Shown: one piece after another, positions 7,858 to 17,060 of the stretch
Numbering within the stretch: position 1 is the first letter of the stretch
How the letters are laid out: each line of letters starts with the position of its first letter
From: Streptomyces roseicoloratus
GTDB lineage: Bacteria; Actinomycetota; Actinomycetes; Streptomycetales; Streptomycetaceae
NCBI RefSeq assembly: GCF_004117935.1
Contig: NZ_SDOY01000091.1
Coordinates: forward strand, 1-64,000
Length of the DNA: 64,000 bases
Direction of reading: 5' to 3'
Position numbers and translations under genes: made by a program
Notes under the pieces: generated by a model
What the model saw: the letters and a program-made list of their open reading frames with translations, nothing else
Database searches by the model: none
Told to the model about the DNA's origin: nothing

Positions 7858-9282
7858 ATGGGTAGGACACTCGCGGAGAAGGTCTGGGACGACCACGTCG
7901 TCCGGCGCGCCGAGGGCGAGCCCGACCTCCTCTTCATCGATCTGCACCTGCTGCACGAGGTGACCAGCCCCCAGGCCTTCGACGGCCTCCGGCAGAACGG
8001 CCGGCAGGTGCGGCGCCTCGACCTCACCATCGCCACCGAGGACCACAACACCCCGACCCTCGACATCGACAAGCCGATCGCCGATCCGGTCTCCCGCGCC
8101 CAGTTGGAGACCCTGCGGAAGAACTGCGCCGAGTTCGGTGTGCGCCTGCACCCGCTGGGCGACGTCGAGCAGGGCGTCGTCCACGTCGTGGGACCGCAGC
8201 TGGGACTGACCCAGCCCGGCATGACCGTGGTCTGCGGCGACTCGCACACCTCGACGCACGGCGCCTTCGGCGGTCTGGCCTTCGGCATCGGCACCAGCCA
8301 GGTCGAGCACGTCCTGGCCACCCAGACGCTGCCCATGGCCCGCCCCAAGACCATGGCCATCACGGTGAACGGCGAGCTGCCCGAGGACGTCACCGCCAAG
8401 GACCTGATCCTGGCGATCATCGCGAGGATCGGCACCGGCGGCGGCCAGGGCTACGTCCTGGAGTACCGCGGCAGCGCCATCGAGAAGCTCTCGATGGAGG
8501 CCCGGATGACCATCTGCAACATGTCGATCGAGGCCGGCGCCCGGGCGGGCATGATCGCCCCCGACGAGACCACCTTCGCCTACCTCAAGGGCCGTGCCCA
8601 CGCCCCCGAGGGCGAGGACTGGGACGCCGCCGTGGCGTACTGGAAGACGCTGAAGTCCGACGAGGACGCCGTCTTCGACGCCGAGGTCGTCATCGAGGCC
8701 GCCGAGCTGGCCCCGTTCGTCACCTGGGGCACCAACCCCGGCCAGGGTGCGCCGCTTTCGGCGAACGTCCCCGACCCGGCTTCGTACGAAGACGCTTCGG
8801 AGCGCCTGGCCGCCGAAAAGGCCCTGGAGTACATGGGGTTGACCGCCGGACAGCCGCTGCGCGACATCAGGGTCGACACCGTCTTCGTAGGTTCCTGCAC
8901 CAACGGCCGCATCGAGGACCTGCGCAACGCGGCCTCCCTGCTGGAGGGCCGCAAGGTCGCCGACGGGGTGCGCATGCTGGTCGTCCCGGGCTCGGTCCGG
9001 GTCGCCCTGCAGGCCGTCGAGGAGGGCCTGGACAAGGTCTTCAAGGAGGCCGGCGCCGAATGGCGGCACGCGGGCTGCTCGATGTGTCTGGGCATGAACC
9101 CCGACCAACTGGCCCCCGGTGAGCGTTCCGCGTCCACCTCCAACCGCAACTTCGAGGGCCGGCAGGGCAAGGGCGGCCGCACCCACCTGGTCTCCCCCCA
9201 GGTCGCCGCCGCCACCGCCGTCCTGGGTCACCTGGCCTCCCCGGCCGATCTGTCCGACGTCGCCACCACCGCGGGGGTCTGA
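7858..9282 (+). CDS. leuC: 3-isopropylmalate dehydratase, large subunit
   Basis: Isomerises 2-isopropylmalate to 3-isopropylmalate with LeuD in leucine biosynthesis. The 474-residue aconitase-family protein carries the three 4Fe-4S cysteine ligands at Cys347 (GSCTNG), Cys407 and Cys410 ([11 protein letters not shown]), at the same numbers as E. coli LeuC as I recall. The ATG at 7858 with GGAGG at 7846-7850 is preferred over in-frame GTG codons upstream. LeuD starts 6 nt after the stop, so the two are an operon. Divergent ndgR and the two palindromes upstream suggest NdgR control. Confidence 0.98.
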   Translation: MGRTLAEKVWDDHVVRRAEGEPDLLFIDLHLLHEVTSPQAFDGLRQNGRQVRRLDLTIATEDHNTPTLDIDKPIADPVSRAQLETLRKNCAEFGVRLHPLGDVEQGVVHVVGPQLGLTQPGMTVVCGDSHTSTHGAFGGLAFGIGTSQVEHVLATQTLPMARPKTMAITVNGELPEDVTAKDLILAIIARIGTGGGQGYVLEYRGSAIEKLSMEARMTICNMSIEAGARAGMIAPDETTFAYLKGRAHAPEGEDWDAAVAYWKTLKSDEDAVFDAEVVIEAAELAPFVTWGTNPGQGAPLSANVPDPASYEDASERLAAEKALEYMGLTAGQPLRDIRVDTVFVGSCTNGRIEDLRNAASLLEGRKVADGVRMLVVPGSVRVALQAVEEGLDKVFKEAGAEWRHAGCSMCLGMNPDQLAPGERSASTSNRNFEGRQGKGGRTHLVSPQVAAATAVLGHLASPADLSDVATTAGV

Positions 9283-9288
9283 GGAACC

Positions 9289-9882
9289 ATGGAAGCTTTC
9301 ACCACGCACACCGGCCGGGCCGTTCCGCTGCGCCGCAGCAACGTCGACACCGACCAGATCATCCCCGCGCACTGGCTCAAGAAGGTCACCCGCGACGGCT
9401 TCGAGGACGGCCTGTTCGAGGCCTGGCGCAAGGACGAGCAGTTCGTCCTCAACCGCCCCGAGCGGCAGGGCGCCACGGTCCTGGTCGCGGGTCCCGACTT
9501 CGGCACCGGCTCCTCCCGTGAGCACGCCGTCTGGGCGCTCCAGAACTACGGCTTCAAGGCCGTGATCTCCTCCCGCTTCGCCGACATCTTCCGCGGCAAC
9601 TCGCTGAAGAACGGCCTGCTGACCGTCGTCCTGCCGCAGGAGACCGTCGACGCGCTGTGGGAGGCGACCGAGGCCGACCCGACCGTCGAGGTCACCGTCG
9701 ACCTGGAGGCCCGCAAGGTCCTCGCGCCCGGGATCGACGCCGACTTCGAGCTCGACGAGAACGCCCGCTGGCGTCTGCTGAACGGTCTGGACGACATCAG
9801 CCTCACCCTTCAGAACGAAGCGGACATCGCGGCCTACGAGGCGGCCAGGCCCTCCTTCAAGCCCCGTACAATTGCCGTCTGA
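9289..9882 (+). CDS. leuD: 3-isopropylmalate dehydratase, small subunit
   Basis: 197-residue swivelling-domain partner of LeuC. Typical motifs are visible: [18 protein letters not shown] near the N-terminus, [17 protein letters not shown] in the middle, and [19 protein letters not shown]. Together with LeuC it forms the heterodimeric dehydratase of the leucine pathway. It is the second gene of the leuCD operon and is followed by a strong terminator at 9901-9930. Confidence 0.98.
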   Translation: MEAFTTHTGRAVPLRRSNVDTDQIIPAHWLKKVTRDGFEDGLFEAWRKDEQFVLNRPERQGATVLVAGPDFGTGSSREHAVWALQNYGFKAVISSRFADIFRGNSLKNGLLTVVLPQETVDALWEATEADPTVEVTVDLEARKVLAPGIDADFELDENARWRLLNGLDDISLTLQNEADIAAYEAARPSFKPRTIAV

Positions 9883-9900
9883 GCAGCGCTTTTCCAGTAC

Positions 9901-9930
9901 TGCGCCCCCCACCGTCCGGTGGGGGGCGCA
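9901..9930 (+). terminator. Terminator of leuCD
   Basis: A perfect 13-bp stem (9901-9913 with 9918-9930) with a 4-nt loop lies 18 nt after the leuD stop and is followed by a short T-containing stretch. Confidence 0.85.
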
Positions 9931-9986
9931 GTCGCTTGTTGAGACCCTGTCGGGCGACAACTCGCCCTAGATGGCACAATCGGTGC

Positions 9987-10214
9987 ATGGAACGCGACAG
10001 CCAACTCGAGCTCTACGAGGCAGTCGCCGCCCGATTGAAGGAAGCGCACAGAAGGGTGCGCGAACTGCAAGTCCCGGAGGGCGTAAGGATGGCGCTGTCC
10101 CGGAAGCTGCTGGTCGTCACGGCCGCGGCGAAGCACGATCTCACGGACGCGGCAACGCGTCTGGACCGGTTGATGAAGGACCTCGACGAGGGCCGATTCC
10201 CTGAAGACGACTGA
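9987..10214 (+). CDS. Small conserved hypothetical protein (75 aa)
   Basis: 75-residue acidic/basic helical protein (MERDSQLELYEAVAARLKEA to RFPEDD) with no signal peptide, no membrane segment and no motif I can name. It sits between leuD and hupS, where I recall a conserved small gene in other streptomycetes. ATG start at 9987. The amphipathic pattern suggests two or three helices, perhaps a coiled coil. Function unknown. Confidence 0.75.
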   Translation: MERDSQLELYEAVAARLKEAHRRVRELQVPEGVRMALSRKLLVVTAAAKHDLTDAATRLDRLMKDLDEGRFPEDD

Positions 10215-10357
10215 CACCAGGAACTCCGCAACGGCACTTCTCCGTTGCGGCACTAGGGTGATTAGCCCGTTTCGTGTTTGATTTGCGGTATATACATGCC
10301 TAACGTGCGAAAAAGCTTGAACACTTTCGTTCCGGCAATGTCTCCGAAGGGGAAGAC

Positions 10358-11044
10358 GTGAACAAGGCGCAGCTCGTAGAAGCGATTGCCGACAAGATGG
10401 GCGGCCGCCAGCAGGCGGCCGACGCCGTCGACCACGTGCTCGACGCCATCGTGCGCGCGGTCGTCGCCGGGGACCGGGTCTCGGTCACCGGCTTCGGCTC
10501 GTTCGAGAAGGTCGACCGTCCGGCCCGCTACGCCCGCAACCCGCAGACGGGTGAGCGGGTCCGGGTCAAGAAGACCTCGGTTCCGCGTTTCCGTGCGGGT
10601 CAGGGCTTCAAGGACCTGGTCAGCGGCTCGAAGAAGCTCCCCAAGGGAGGCGAGGTCTCCGTCAAGAAGGCCCCGAAGGGCAGCCTGAGCGGTGGTGGCG
10701 CCTCCGCCACCGTGAAGAAGGCGGCCGCGAAGAAGGCCACCACCGCCAAGAAGGCCGCCGCGAAGAAGGCGACCCCGGCGAAGAAGACCACCGCCGCCGC
10801 GAAGAAGACCACCGCGACCGCGAAGAAGGCCACCACGGCCACCAAGAAGGCCACCACGGCCAAGAAGACCACCGCCGCCGCCGCGAAGAAGGCGGCCCCG
10901 GCGAAGAAGACCACCGCCGCCGCGGCCAAGAAGACCGCCGCGAAGAAGACCGCGCCGGCGAAGAAGGCCACCGCGAAGAAGGCGCCCGCCAAGAAGACGA
11001 CGGCGCGCAAGACCACCGCGAAGAAGACCGCCGCCAAGAAGTAG
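10358..11044 (+). CDS. hupS: HU-family nucleoid protein with lysine-rich histone-H1-like tail
   Basis: 228 residues. Residues 1-90 are a standard HU fold ([16 protein letters not shown], the GSFEKVDR arm base, [19 protein letters not shown]). From about 95 to the end is a repetitive Lys/Ala/Thr tail with KK roughly every 6-8 residues, as in actinobacterial HupS/HU2 that compact spore chromosomes. GTG start at 10358 with GGGGAAG upstream. The tail DNA is highly repetitive (AAGAAG/GCC/ACC units), so its length is likely to vary between strains. A less GC-rich leader of about 140 nt upstream should hold the promoter. A terminator follows at 11066-11097. Confidence 0.96.
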   Translation: MNKAQLVEAIADKMGGRQQAADAVDHVLDAIVRAVVAGDRVSVTGFGSFEKVDRPARYARNPQTGERVRVKKTSVPRFRAGQGFKDLVSGSKKLPKGGEVSVKKAPKGSLSGGGASATVKKAAAKKATTAKKAAAKKATPAKKTTAAAKKTTATAKKATTATKKATTAKKTTAAAAKKAAPAKKTTAAAAKKTAAKKTAPAKKATAKKAPAKKTTARKTTAKKTAAKK

Positions 11045-11065
11045 GACAGCGGGTACTCACACGCC

Positions 11066-11097
11066 GGGCCGGACTCCCCCCTGGGGGAGCCCGGCCC
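11066..11097 (+). terminator. Terminator after hupS
   Basis: A 15-bp stem (11066-11080 with 11083-11097, one mismatch) and a 2-nt loop lie 22 nt after the hupS stop, between hupS and a leftward gene. It may serve both strands. Confidence 0.75.
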
Positions 11098-11128
11098 GCG
11101 GCGCGTCTCGAGCCCCCTGAAGGGCCTG

Positions 11129-11332
11129 CTAGAACGTCTGCAGCGTCACCAGCGTGATCCGCAGGGCCGCGCCCTCGCCCTCCGTCTCGATCCGCACCCG
11201 CTGCCCCGGACGCAGCAGCCGCAGCCCGCCCGCCTCGAAGGCCTCGGCCCCGAACTCCACCGGGGTGCCGTCGTCGAGCAGCACACTGCCGCTGCGGGTC
11301 TCGGAGTCGTACGCGTACGCGGTCGCCTGCAT
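11129..11332 (-). CDS. Small cold-shock-like/OB-type hypothetical protein (67 aa)
   Basis: 67 residues, beginning MQATAYAYDSETRSGSVLLD and ending ITLVTLQTF. The pattern of short beta strands with 'GSVLLDDGTPVEF' and 'RPGQRVRIETEG' resembles an OB or cold-shock-type barrel, but the RNA-binding aromatic motifs of CspA are absent, so the assignment is structural guesswork. It lies 9 nt downstream of cofC on the same strand, so it is probably the distal gene of that transcript. Confidence 0.65.
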   Translation of the reverse strand: MQATAYAYDSETRSGSVLLDDGTPVEFGAEAFEAGGLRLLRPGQRVRIETEGEGAALRITLVTLQTF

Positions 11333-11341
11333 GGCCGCAGC

Positions 11342-12013
11342 CTATCCGGCCGCGCGCACCCAGCGGGCAGCCGTCCGCGGCCCCACGCCCAGCTCCAGCG
11401 CGGCCGCCAGATCGTCGCCCGTGTCCACGTCCCGGCGCACGGAATCCACCCCCGGAAGGCGGATTTCCGCCGCGCCCGACGACAAATGCCGACGTCGGGA
11501 AGCCCCTCCGAATGCCGGTTCCAATTCCACCCCGGGGCCCGCCGAGAGGAATGTCGTACCTATTTCGGCGGCGTCCGCGAGAAAAGCCCGCCGGAATTGC
11601 CCCGCCACCGCCAGGACCCGGGCCAGCTCGGCCGGCCGCAGCGCCGGAAGGTCCGCGTTCAGCGCCGCCACCCGCGCCCCCGGCCGCACCGCGCGCACCG
11701 CGCGGGCCCCGTGCGCCAGCGCCGCGTTGAGCCCCGCGCCCGGCAGGTCCGGCACGATCCGCGCGCCCAGGGCCGTCAGCGCGGCCCCTGCCGTCCGATC
11801 GTCCGTGACGACCGCCACATCCCGTACCGCGGCGCAGGCCAGCGCCGCCGCCACGGTGTCCTCCGCGAAGGCCAGCGCGAGCCGGGGCCGCAGCCCGGCG
11901 TCCACCGCCGCGCCCAGTCTGCTCTTGGCCCGGGTCAGCGGTTTCAGGGGCACCACCAGCGACCAGCCGTCGCCAGCGTCTTGACCGGCGTCGCCGGCGG
12001 CGCTTGTCTTCAT
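11342..12013 (-). CDS. cofC: 2-phospho-L-lactate (phosphoenolpyruvate) guanylyltransferase
   Basis: 223-residue nucleotidyltransferase for coenzyme F420 synthesis; actinobacterial homologues (FbiD/CofC) transfer GMP to phosphoenolpyruvate or phospholactate. The N-terminus WSLVVPLKPLTRAKSRLG carries the nucleotide-binding signature. ALNADLPALRP contains the metal-binding Asp, and the C-terminal DVDTGDDLAAAL is the family ending. ATG start at 12013; a longer frame to 12277 is antisense to plsC and is rejected. It is divergent from plsC and away from other F420 genes in this window. Confidence 0.92.
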   Translation of the reverse strand: MKTSAAGDAGQDAGDGWSLVVPLKPLTRAKSRLGAAVDAGLRPRLALAFAEDTVAAALACAAVRDVAVVTDDRTAGAALTALGARIVPDLPGAGLNAALAHGARAVRAVRPGARVAALNADLPALRPAELARVLAVAGQFRRAFLADAAEIGTTFLSAGPGVELEPAFGGASRRRHLSSGAAEIRLPGVDSVRRDVDTGDDLAAALELGVGPRTAARWVRAAG

Positions 12014-12134
12014 CGCGGCCCATTCTGTCCCGCCCGGGCGAGGGGCCGGAGCCCCGGGGCGTACGGTGTCCTCGACAGGCCAGGAGCATGGGGCGACACT
12101 TGACCCCTTGCGCAGTCCGGAGAAAGGTGCACGA

Positions 12135-12887
12135 GTGTCCCGCCGCAGAATCGGCTTCTGGTACCGCCTGGCGGCGGTCATCGCCAAACCCCCGCTGGTG
12201 GTGCTCTTCAAGCGGGACTGGCGCGGAACGGAGCACATCCCGGCCGAGGGCGGCTTCATCACCGCGGTCAACCACAACTCGTACCTGGACCCGCTGTCCT
12301 ACGCGCACTACCAGTACAACACCGGGCGCGTGCCCCGCTTCCTCGCCAAGGCCGGGCTCTTCAAGGGCTCGTTCGTCGGCATGATGCTGCGCAACACCGG
12401 CCAGATCCCGGTCTACCGCGAGACCACCAACGCCCTCGACGCCTTCCGGGCCGCCGTCGCCGCCATCGAGCGCGGCGAGTGCGTCGCCTTCTACCCCGAG
12501 GGCACCCTCACCCGCGACCCCGAGATGTGGCCCATGGCCGGCAAGACCGGCGCCGCCCGCGTCGCCCTGCTCACCAAGGCCCCCGTCATCCCGGTCGCCC
12601 AGTGGGGCGCCAACCTCGCGATGCCGCCGTACGCCAAGGAGAAGAAGCTCCGGCTGCTGCCGCGCAAGACGCTCGTCGTCCAGGCCGGCCCGCCGGTCGA
12701 CCTCTCCCGCTTCCACGACCTCGAGCCCACGCCCGACGTGCTCCGCGAGGTCACCGAGGAGATCATGGCGGCCATCACCCGGCTCCTGGAGGAGATCCGC
12801 GGCGAGAAGGCCCCCGCCGAGCCGTACGACCACCGCAAGGCCCGGCTGCAGCAGCGCCGCAAGGCCGCCGAGGAAGGCAAGAAGTGA
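12135..12887 (+). CDS. plsC: 1-acylglycerol-3-phosphate acyltransferase (PlsC family)
   Basis: 250-residue membrane-associated acyltransferase for phospholipid synthesis. The catalytic block is NHNSYLDP (HX4D as His-Asn-Ser-Tyr-Leu-Asp), followed by the glycerolphosphate-binding block FYPEGTLTRDPE. GTG start at 12135 with GAGAAAGG 8 nt upstream. The stop overlaps the gpsA start (GTGA), so the gene is coupled to the enzyme that supplies sn-glycerol-3-phosphate. The Lys/Arg-rich C-terminus could bind membrane phospholipid. Acyl specificity is unknown, so the plsC symbol is by family. Confidence 0.92.
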   Translation: MSRRRIGFWYRLAAVIAKPPLVVLFKRDWRGTEHIPAEGGFITAVNHNSYLDPLSYAHYQYNTGRVPRFLAKAGLFKGSFVGMMLRNTGQIPVYRETTNALDAFRAAVAAIERGECVAFYPEGTLTRDPEMWPMAGKTGAARVALLTKAPVIPVAQWGANLAMPPYAKEKKLRLLPRKTLVVQAGPPVDLSRFHDLEPTPDVLREVTEEIMAAITRLLEEIRGEKAPAEPYDHRKARLQQRRKAAEEGKK

Positions 12888-13885
12888 CCAAGGCAGCCGT
12901 CTTCGGCAACGGATCCTGGGGCACCGCCTTCGCCATGGTGCTCGCCGACGCGGGCTGCGAGGTCAGCCTCTGGGGCCGCCGCGCCGAACTCGCCGAGGCC
13001 GTCAACCGCACCGGCACCAACCCCGACTACCTCCCCGGCGTCGAACTCCCCAAGGGCATCACCGCCACCGCGGACGCCGCCGAGGCCGCCCGCGACGCCG
13101 ACTTCACCGTCCTCGTCGTGCCCTCCCAGACCCTGCGCGCCAACCTGGCCGCCTGGAAGCCGCTGCTCGCCCCCGGCACCGTCCTCGTCTCCCTCATGAA
13201 GGGCGTCGAACTCGGCACCGCCAAGCGGATGAGCGAGGTCATCACCGAGGTCGCGGACGTCCCGGCCGAGCGCGTCGCCGTGCTCACCGGCCCCAACCTG
13301 GCCAAGGAGATCGCCGCCCGGCAGCCGGCCGCCGCCGTCGTCGCCTGCGCCGACGAGACGGTCGCCCAGCGGCTCCAGACCGCCTGCATGACCCCGTACT
13401 TCCGCCCGTACACCAACACCGACGTCGTCGGCTGCGAACTCGGCGGCGCCGTGAAGAACGTCATCGGCCTCGCCGTCGGCATCGCCGACGGCATGGGCCT
13501 CGGCGACAACTCCAAGGCCACGCTCATCACCCGCGGACTCGCCGAGACCACCCGGCTCGGCCTCGCCATGGGCGCCGACCCGCTCACCTTCTCCGGCCTC
13601 GCGGGCCTCGGCGACCTGGTCGCCACCTGCTCCTCGCCGCTCTCCCGCAACCACACCTTCGGCACCAACCTGGGCCGCGGGATGACCCTCCAGGAGACCA
13701 TCGCGGCCACCAAGCAGACCGCCGAGGGCGTCAAGTCCTGCGAGTCCGTGCTCGATCTGGCCCGCCGCCACGGCGTCGACATGCCCATCACCGAGACCGT
13801 CGTCTCGATCGTCCACGAGGGCAAGCCGCCGGTCGTCGCGCTCAAGGAACTGATGTCGCGCAGCGCCAAGGCGGAACGCCGGTGA
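12884..13885 (+). CDS. gpsA: Glycerol-3-phosphate dehydrogenase [NAD(P)+]
   Basis: Reduces dihydroxyacetone phosphate to sn-glycerol-3-phosphate for phospholipid synthesis. 333 residues. The N-terminal Rossmann motif GNGSWGTAFA begins at residue 7. MKGVE, TGPNLAKEIA and the catalytic GGAVKNVIGLAVGIADG follow, then substrate-binding NSKATLITRGLAE. The GTG start at 12884 overlaps the plsC stop by 4 nt. The plsC-gpsA-ddl order places lipid and wall precursor genes together. Confidence 0.97.
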   Translation: MTKAAVFGNGSWGTAFAMVLADAGCEVSLWGRRAELAEAVNRTGTNPDYLPGVELPKGITATADAAEAARDADFTVLVVPSQTLRANLAAWKPLLAPGTVLVSLMKGVELGTAKRMSEVITEVADVPAERVAVLTGPNLAKEIAARQPAAAVVACADETVAQRLQTACMTPYFRPYTNTDVVGCELGGAVKNVIGLAVGIADGMGLGDNSKATLITRGLAETTRLGLAMGADPLTFSGLAGLGDLVATCSSPLSRNHTFGTNLGRGMTLQETIAATKQTAEGVKSCESVLDLARRHGVDMPITETVVSIVHEGKPPVVALKELMSRSAKAERR

Positions 13886-13963
13886 CACGCCGCTGAGCCG
13901 GACGCGCGAAGCGGAAGCGGGGCGCTCAGGAGTTCGGACGCCGCAGGGTACGCTCAACGCGTT

Positions 13964-15103
13964 ATGAGCGAGAACACCCAGAGCCCCCGCAAGCCGCGCG
14001 TGGCCGTCGTCTTCGGCGGACGCAGCTCCGAGCACGCCATCTCCGTCGTCACCGCCGGTGCCGTCCTGCGCGCCATCGACCGGGACAAGTACGACGTGCT
14101 GCCCATCGGCATCACCCGGGAGGGGCGCTGGGCGCTGACCGCCGACGCCCCCGAGCGGATGGCGATCACCGAGCGCTCCCTCCCGGACGTCGCCGAGCTC
14201 GCCGAGTCCGACACCGGCAACGTGGTCCTCCCCGTCGACCCGGCCGGCCGCGAGGTCGTCCTCAACGAGCCCGGCTCCCTGCCGAAGGCCCTCGGCGAGG
14301 TCGACGTGGTCTTCCCGATGCTGCACGGCCCGTACGGCGAGGACGGCACCCTCCAGGGCCTCCTGGAGCTCTCCGGCATCCCGTACGTCGGCGCGGGCGT
14401 CCTCGCCTCCGCCGTCGGCCAGGACAAGGAGTACATGAAGCGGGTCTTCGTCTCCTTCGGCCTGCCGGTCGGCCCGTACGAGGTCGTCCGCCCCCGCGAG
14501 TGGGAGCAGAACCCGGCCGCGGCCCGCAAGAAGATCGTGGAGTTCGCCGCCGACCACGGCTGGCCGCTCTTCGTGAAGCCCGCCCGCGGCGGCTCCTCCG
14601 TCGGCATCACCAAGGTCGACGACCTCTCCGGCCTCGACGAGGCGATCGAGGAGGCCCGGCGCTTCGACCCGAAGATCATCGTGGAGGCGCTGGTGCGCGG
14701 CCGCGAGATCGAGTGCGGCGTCCTGGAGTTCGAGGACGGCCCGCGCGCCAGCGTGCCCGCCGAGATCCCGCCGGTCACCGACCACGACTTCTACGACTTC
14801 GAGGCGAAGTACATCGACTCCGCCTCCGGCCTGGTGCCCGCGCCCATCGGCGACGAGGCCACCGCCGAGGTCCAGCGGCTCGCGGTCCTCGCCTACGAGT
14901 CCGTCTCCTGCGAGGGCCTGGTGCGCGCCGACTTCTTCCTCACCGAGGACGGCGACTTCGTCATCAACGAGATCAACACCATGCCCGGCTTCACGCCCAT
15001 CTCCATGTACCCGCGCATGTGGCAGGAGAGCGGCGTCGGCTACCAGGAGCTCGTCGACCGGCTCATCCAGGCCGCGCTGAACCGCTCCACCGGACTGCGC
15101 TGA
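13964..15103 (+). CDS. ddl: D-alanine--D-alanine ligase
   Basis: ATP-grasp enzyme that makes D-Ala-D-Ala for peptidoglycan. 379 residues. FGGRSSEHAISVVTA near the N-terminus is the first substrate region. The ATP-grasp lysine is in PLFVKPARGGSSVG, and the metal-binding end is DFFLTEDGDFVINEINTMPGFTPISMYP. In the omega-loop region, EAKYIDS contains Tyr, which by family knowledge favours D-Ala over D-lactate (Phe in vancomycin-resistance D-Lac ligases). ATG start at 13964. It follows gpsA by 78 nt. Confidence 0.97.
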   Translation: MSENTQSPRKPRVAVVFGGRSSEHAISVVTAGAVLRAIDRDKYDVLPIGITREGRWALTADAPERMAITERSLPDVAELAESDTGNVVLPVDPAGREVVLNEPGSLPKALGEVDVVFPMLHGPYGEDGTLQGLLELSGIPYVGAGVLASAVGQDKEYMKRVFVSFGLPVGPYEVVRPREWEQNPAAARKKIVEFAADHGWPLFVKPARGGSSVGITKVDDLSGLDEAIEEARRFDPKIIVEALVRGREIECGVLEFEDGPRASVPAEIPPVTDHDFYDFEAKYIDSASGLVPAPIGDEATAEVQRLAVLAYESVSCEGLVRADFFLTEDGDFVINEINTMPGFTPISMYPRMWQESGVGYQELVDRLIQAALNRSTGLR

Positions 15104-15133
15104 CCCGGCGGTGCCACGGGCCGTGCCCCCGGG

Positions 15134-15610
15134 TCACAGACTCGGGGGGACGGCCTTCTTCACGGCGGCGGCGAGATCCACGAGCGGGCCCATGTCGTGC
15201 GCGTACCGCGCGTCCAGCGACACCTCGACATAGGTCCTGCGGTACGTCGTGGTGAAGCGGGGTCCGGCGCCGGCGCGCTGCTCGACCAGCCAGCCCACGC
15301 CGTCGACGTCGACGCCCTGGGCCTGTGGATCGTTCATCTTTTCGGGCCGGGGCACGCCGCAGCGCAGTACGATCGCCGCATCCCCCCACGCGGCGGTCAG
15401 CTCGGACTCCGGCTCGGTGCCGGCCCGCTCCTGACCCGCCACGGTGCCGGGCAGCTCCTTCGCGAGGGCACGGCAGAGGGCGGCCTCGGCCGCCGGAGGG
15501 CCGGGAACCGGCACCGACGTCTCCGCGTCCGACGCGGAACAGCCGGTGGCGGCCAGCAGCAGGGCGGCGGCGGAAGCGGCCAGGCCGAAGGGCCGGTGGG
15601 AAGACGTCAC
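15134..15610 (-). CDS. DUF3515 family lipoprotein
   Basis: 158-residue secreted lipoprotein. From a GTG at 15610 the N-terminus has a hydrophobic signal with lipobox LAATGC, so Cys23 or so would be lipidated. The mature part has two further cysteines (ALCRAL and LRCGVP), which may form a disulfide. The sequence matches the actinobacterial DUF3515 pattern (LRCGVPRPEKM, RTYVEVSLDARYAHDMGP). Function unknown. It is convergent with ddl and downstream of the RAM-domain gene. Confidence 0.85.
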   Translation of the reverse strand: MTSSHRPFGLAASAAALLLAATGCSASDAETSVPVPGPPAAEAALCRALAKELPGTVAGQERAGTEPESELTAAWGDAAIVLRCGVPRPEKMNDPQAQGVDVDGVGWLVEQRAGAGPRFTTTYRRTYVEVSLDARYAHDMGPLVDLAAAVKKAVPPSL

Positions 15611-15630
15611 CGGCCAAGGGTAGACGGGGG

Positions 15631-15864
15631 CTAGATATGCACGACCGGGCAGGTGAGGGTGCGCGTGATGCCTTCCACTTGCTGGACCCTGGCGACCACC
15701 ATGCGGCCCAGCGCGTCCACGGTGTCCGCCTCCGCACGCACGATGACGTCGTACGGACCGGTCACGTCCTCGGCCTGGATCACCCCCGTGATCTTCGCGA
15801 TGGTCTCGGCGACGGTCGACGCCTTGCCCACCTCGGTCTGAATAAGGATGTACGCCTGTACCAC
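15631..15864 (-). CDS. Stand-alone Lrp/AsnC ligand-binding (RAM) domain protein
   Basis: 77 residues, beginning VVQAYILIQTEVGKAS from a GTG at 15864 with GGAGG 9-10 nt upstream. It has the alpha-beta ACT-like fold of the Lrp/AsnC effector domain (GPYDVIVRAEADTVDALGRMV) without the HTH. Such proteins oligomerise and bind amino acids, and may modulate full-length Lrp proteins. It is 20 nt upstream of the DUF3515 lipoprotein on the same strand and divergent from thiL. Its own role is unknown. Confidence 0.9.
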   Translation of the reverse strand: MVQAYILIQTEVGKASTVAETIAKITGVIQAEDVTGPYDVIVRAEADTVDALGRMVVARVQQVEGITRTLTCPVVHI

Positions 15865-16097
15865 GGAACCTCCAGGGCGACCACGAGGATCTTGTGGGAG
15901 AAAGAGACGCCACGGTACCGCGTCGCCGCGGGCCGCGGGGAGACCTCCGAGCTCGGAGGCGCACGCGGGGTGGCGTACGCGCATGAGAAGTTGACGGTCT
16001 ACTTGACGGTATCCGGCACGGTGACGGCCCGCGACCCGCACGGCGAGGAGCGGCGGAGCGGCGCGGCGGCCGGCACGACGACACGAGGTGAATCGCG

Positions 16098-17060
16098 GTG
16101 AAGGGCACAGTCGGAGAGCTCGGCGAGTTCGGGCTCATCAGGGAGCTCACCTCCCGGCTCACCTCCACGCCCGCGGTGCGGATCGGGCCCGGCGACGACG
16201 CCGCGGTCGTCTCCGCCCCGGACCGGCGGGTGGTGGCCAGCACGGACATCCTGCTCGAAGGACGCCACTTCCGCCGCGACTGGTCCACGGCCTACGACGT
16301 CGGCCGCAAGGCCGCCGCCCAGAACCTCGCCGACATCGCCGCCATGGGCGCCGTGCCCACCGCGCTCCTGCTCGGCCTGGTCGTGCCCGCCGAACTGCCC
16401 GTCACCTGGCCCGTCGAACTCATGGACGGACTGCGCGACGAATGTCAGGTCGCCGGCGCCGCGGTGGTCGGCGGCGACGTGGTCCGCGGCGACACCATCA
16501 CCGTCTCCATCACCGCCCTCGGCGACCTGCGCAACCACGACCCGGTCACCCGCGGCGGCGCCCAGCCCGGCGACGTGGTCGCCTACACCGGCTGGCTCGG
16601 CTGGTCCGCCGCCGGATACGCGGTGCTCTCCCGCGGCTTCCGCTCCCCGCGCGCCTTCGTCGAGGCGCACCGCCGCCCCGAACCGCCGTACCACGCCGGT
16701 CCCGCGGCCGCGGGGCTCGGCGCCACCGCCATGTGCGACGTCAGCGACGGCCTGATCGCCGACCTCGGCCACATCGCCGAGGCCAGCAAGGTCCGCATCG
16801 ACCTGCGCTCCGGCCTCATCGACATCCCCAGCCAGATGAACGACATCGGCCAGGCCGTCGGCGTCGACCCGCTCCAGTGGGTCCTCACCGGGGGAGAGGA
16901 CCACGCGATCGTCGCCACCTTCCCGCCCGACGTGAAGCTCCCCGCCCGCTGGAAGGTCATCGGCGAGGTCCTCCATCCCTCCGCGCTGCCCCAGGTGACC
17001 GTCGACGGCGCGCCCTGGCACAGCAAGGGCGGCTGGGACCACTTCGGCGGCGGCGAGTGA
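16098..17060 (+). CDS. thiL: Thiamine-monophosphate kinase
   Basis: Phosphorylates thiamine monophosphate to thiamine diphosphate. 320 residues of the PurM/ThiL fold. The ATP/Mg site is [10 protein letters not shown], followed by [24 protein letters not shown] and the C-terminal [11 protein letters not shown] and [12 protein letters not shown] start at 16098. The end overlaps thiD by 4 nt (GTGA). I see no TPP-riboswitch-like structure in the roughly 230 nt upstream, so regulation may differ from other thi operons. Confidence 0.96.
   Translation: MKGTVGELGEFGLIRELTSRLTSTPAVRIGPGDDAAVVSAPDRRVVASTDILLEGRHFRRDWSTAYDVGRKAAAQNLADIAAMGAVPTALLLGLVVPAELPVTWPVELMDGLRDECQVAGAAVVGGDVVRGDTITVSITALGDLRNHDPVTRGGAQPGDVVAYTGWLGWSAAGYAVLSRGFRSPRAFVEAHRRPEPPYHAGPAAAGLGATAMCDVSDGLIADLGHIAEASKVRIDLRSGLIDIPSQMNDIGQAVGVDPLQWVLTGGEDHAIVATFPPDVKLPARWKVIGEVLHPSALPQVTVDGAPWHSKGGWDHFGGGE

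Noticed and set aside
16000-16097. TPP riboswitch before thiL
   Set aside because: The short upstream region lacks the conserved CUGAGA and ACCUGAUCUGG-type elements of the thi box on the + strand.
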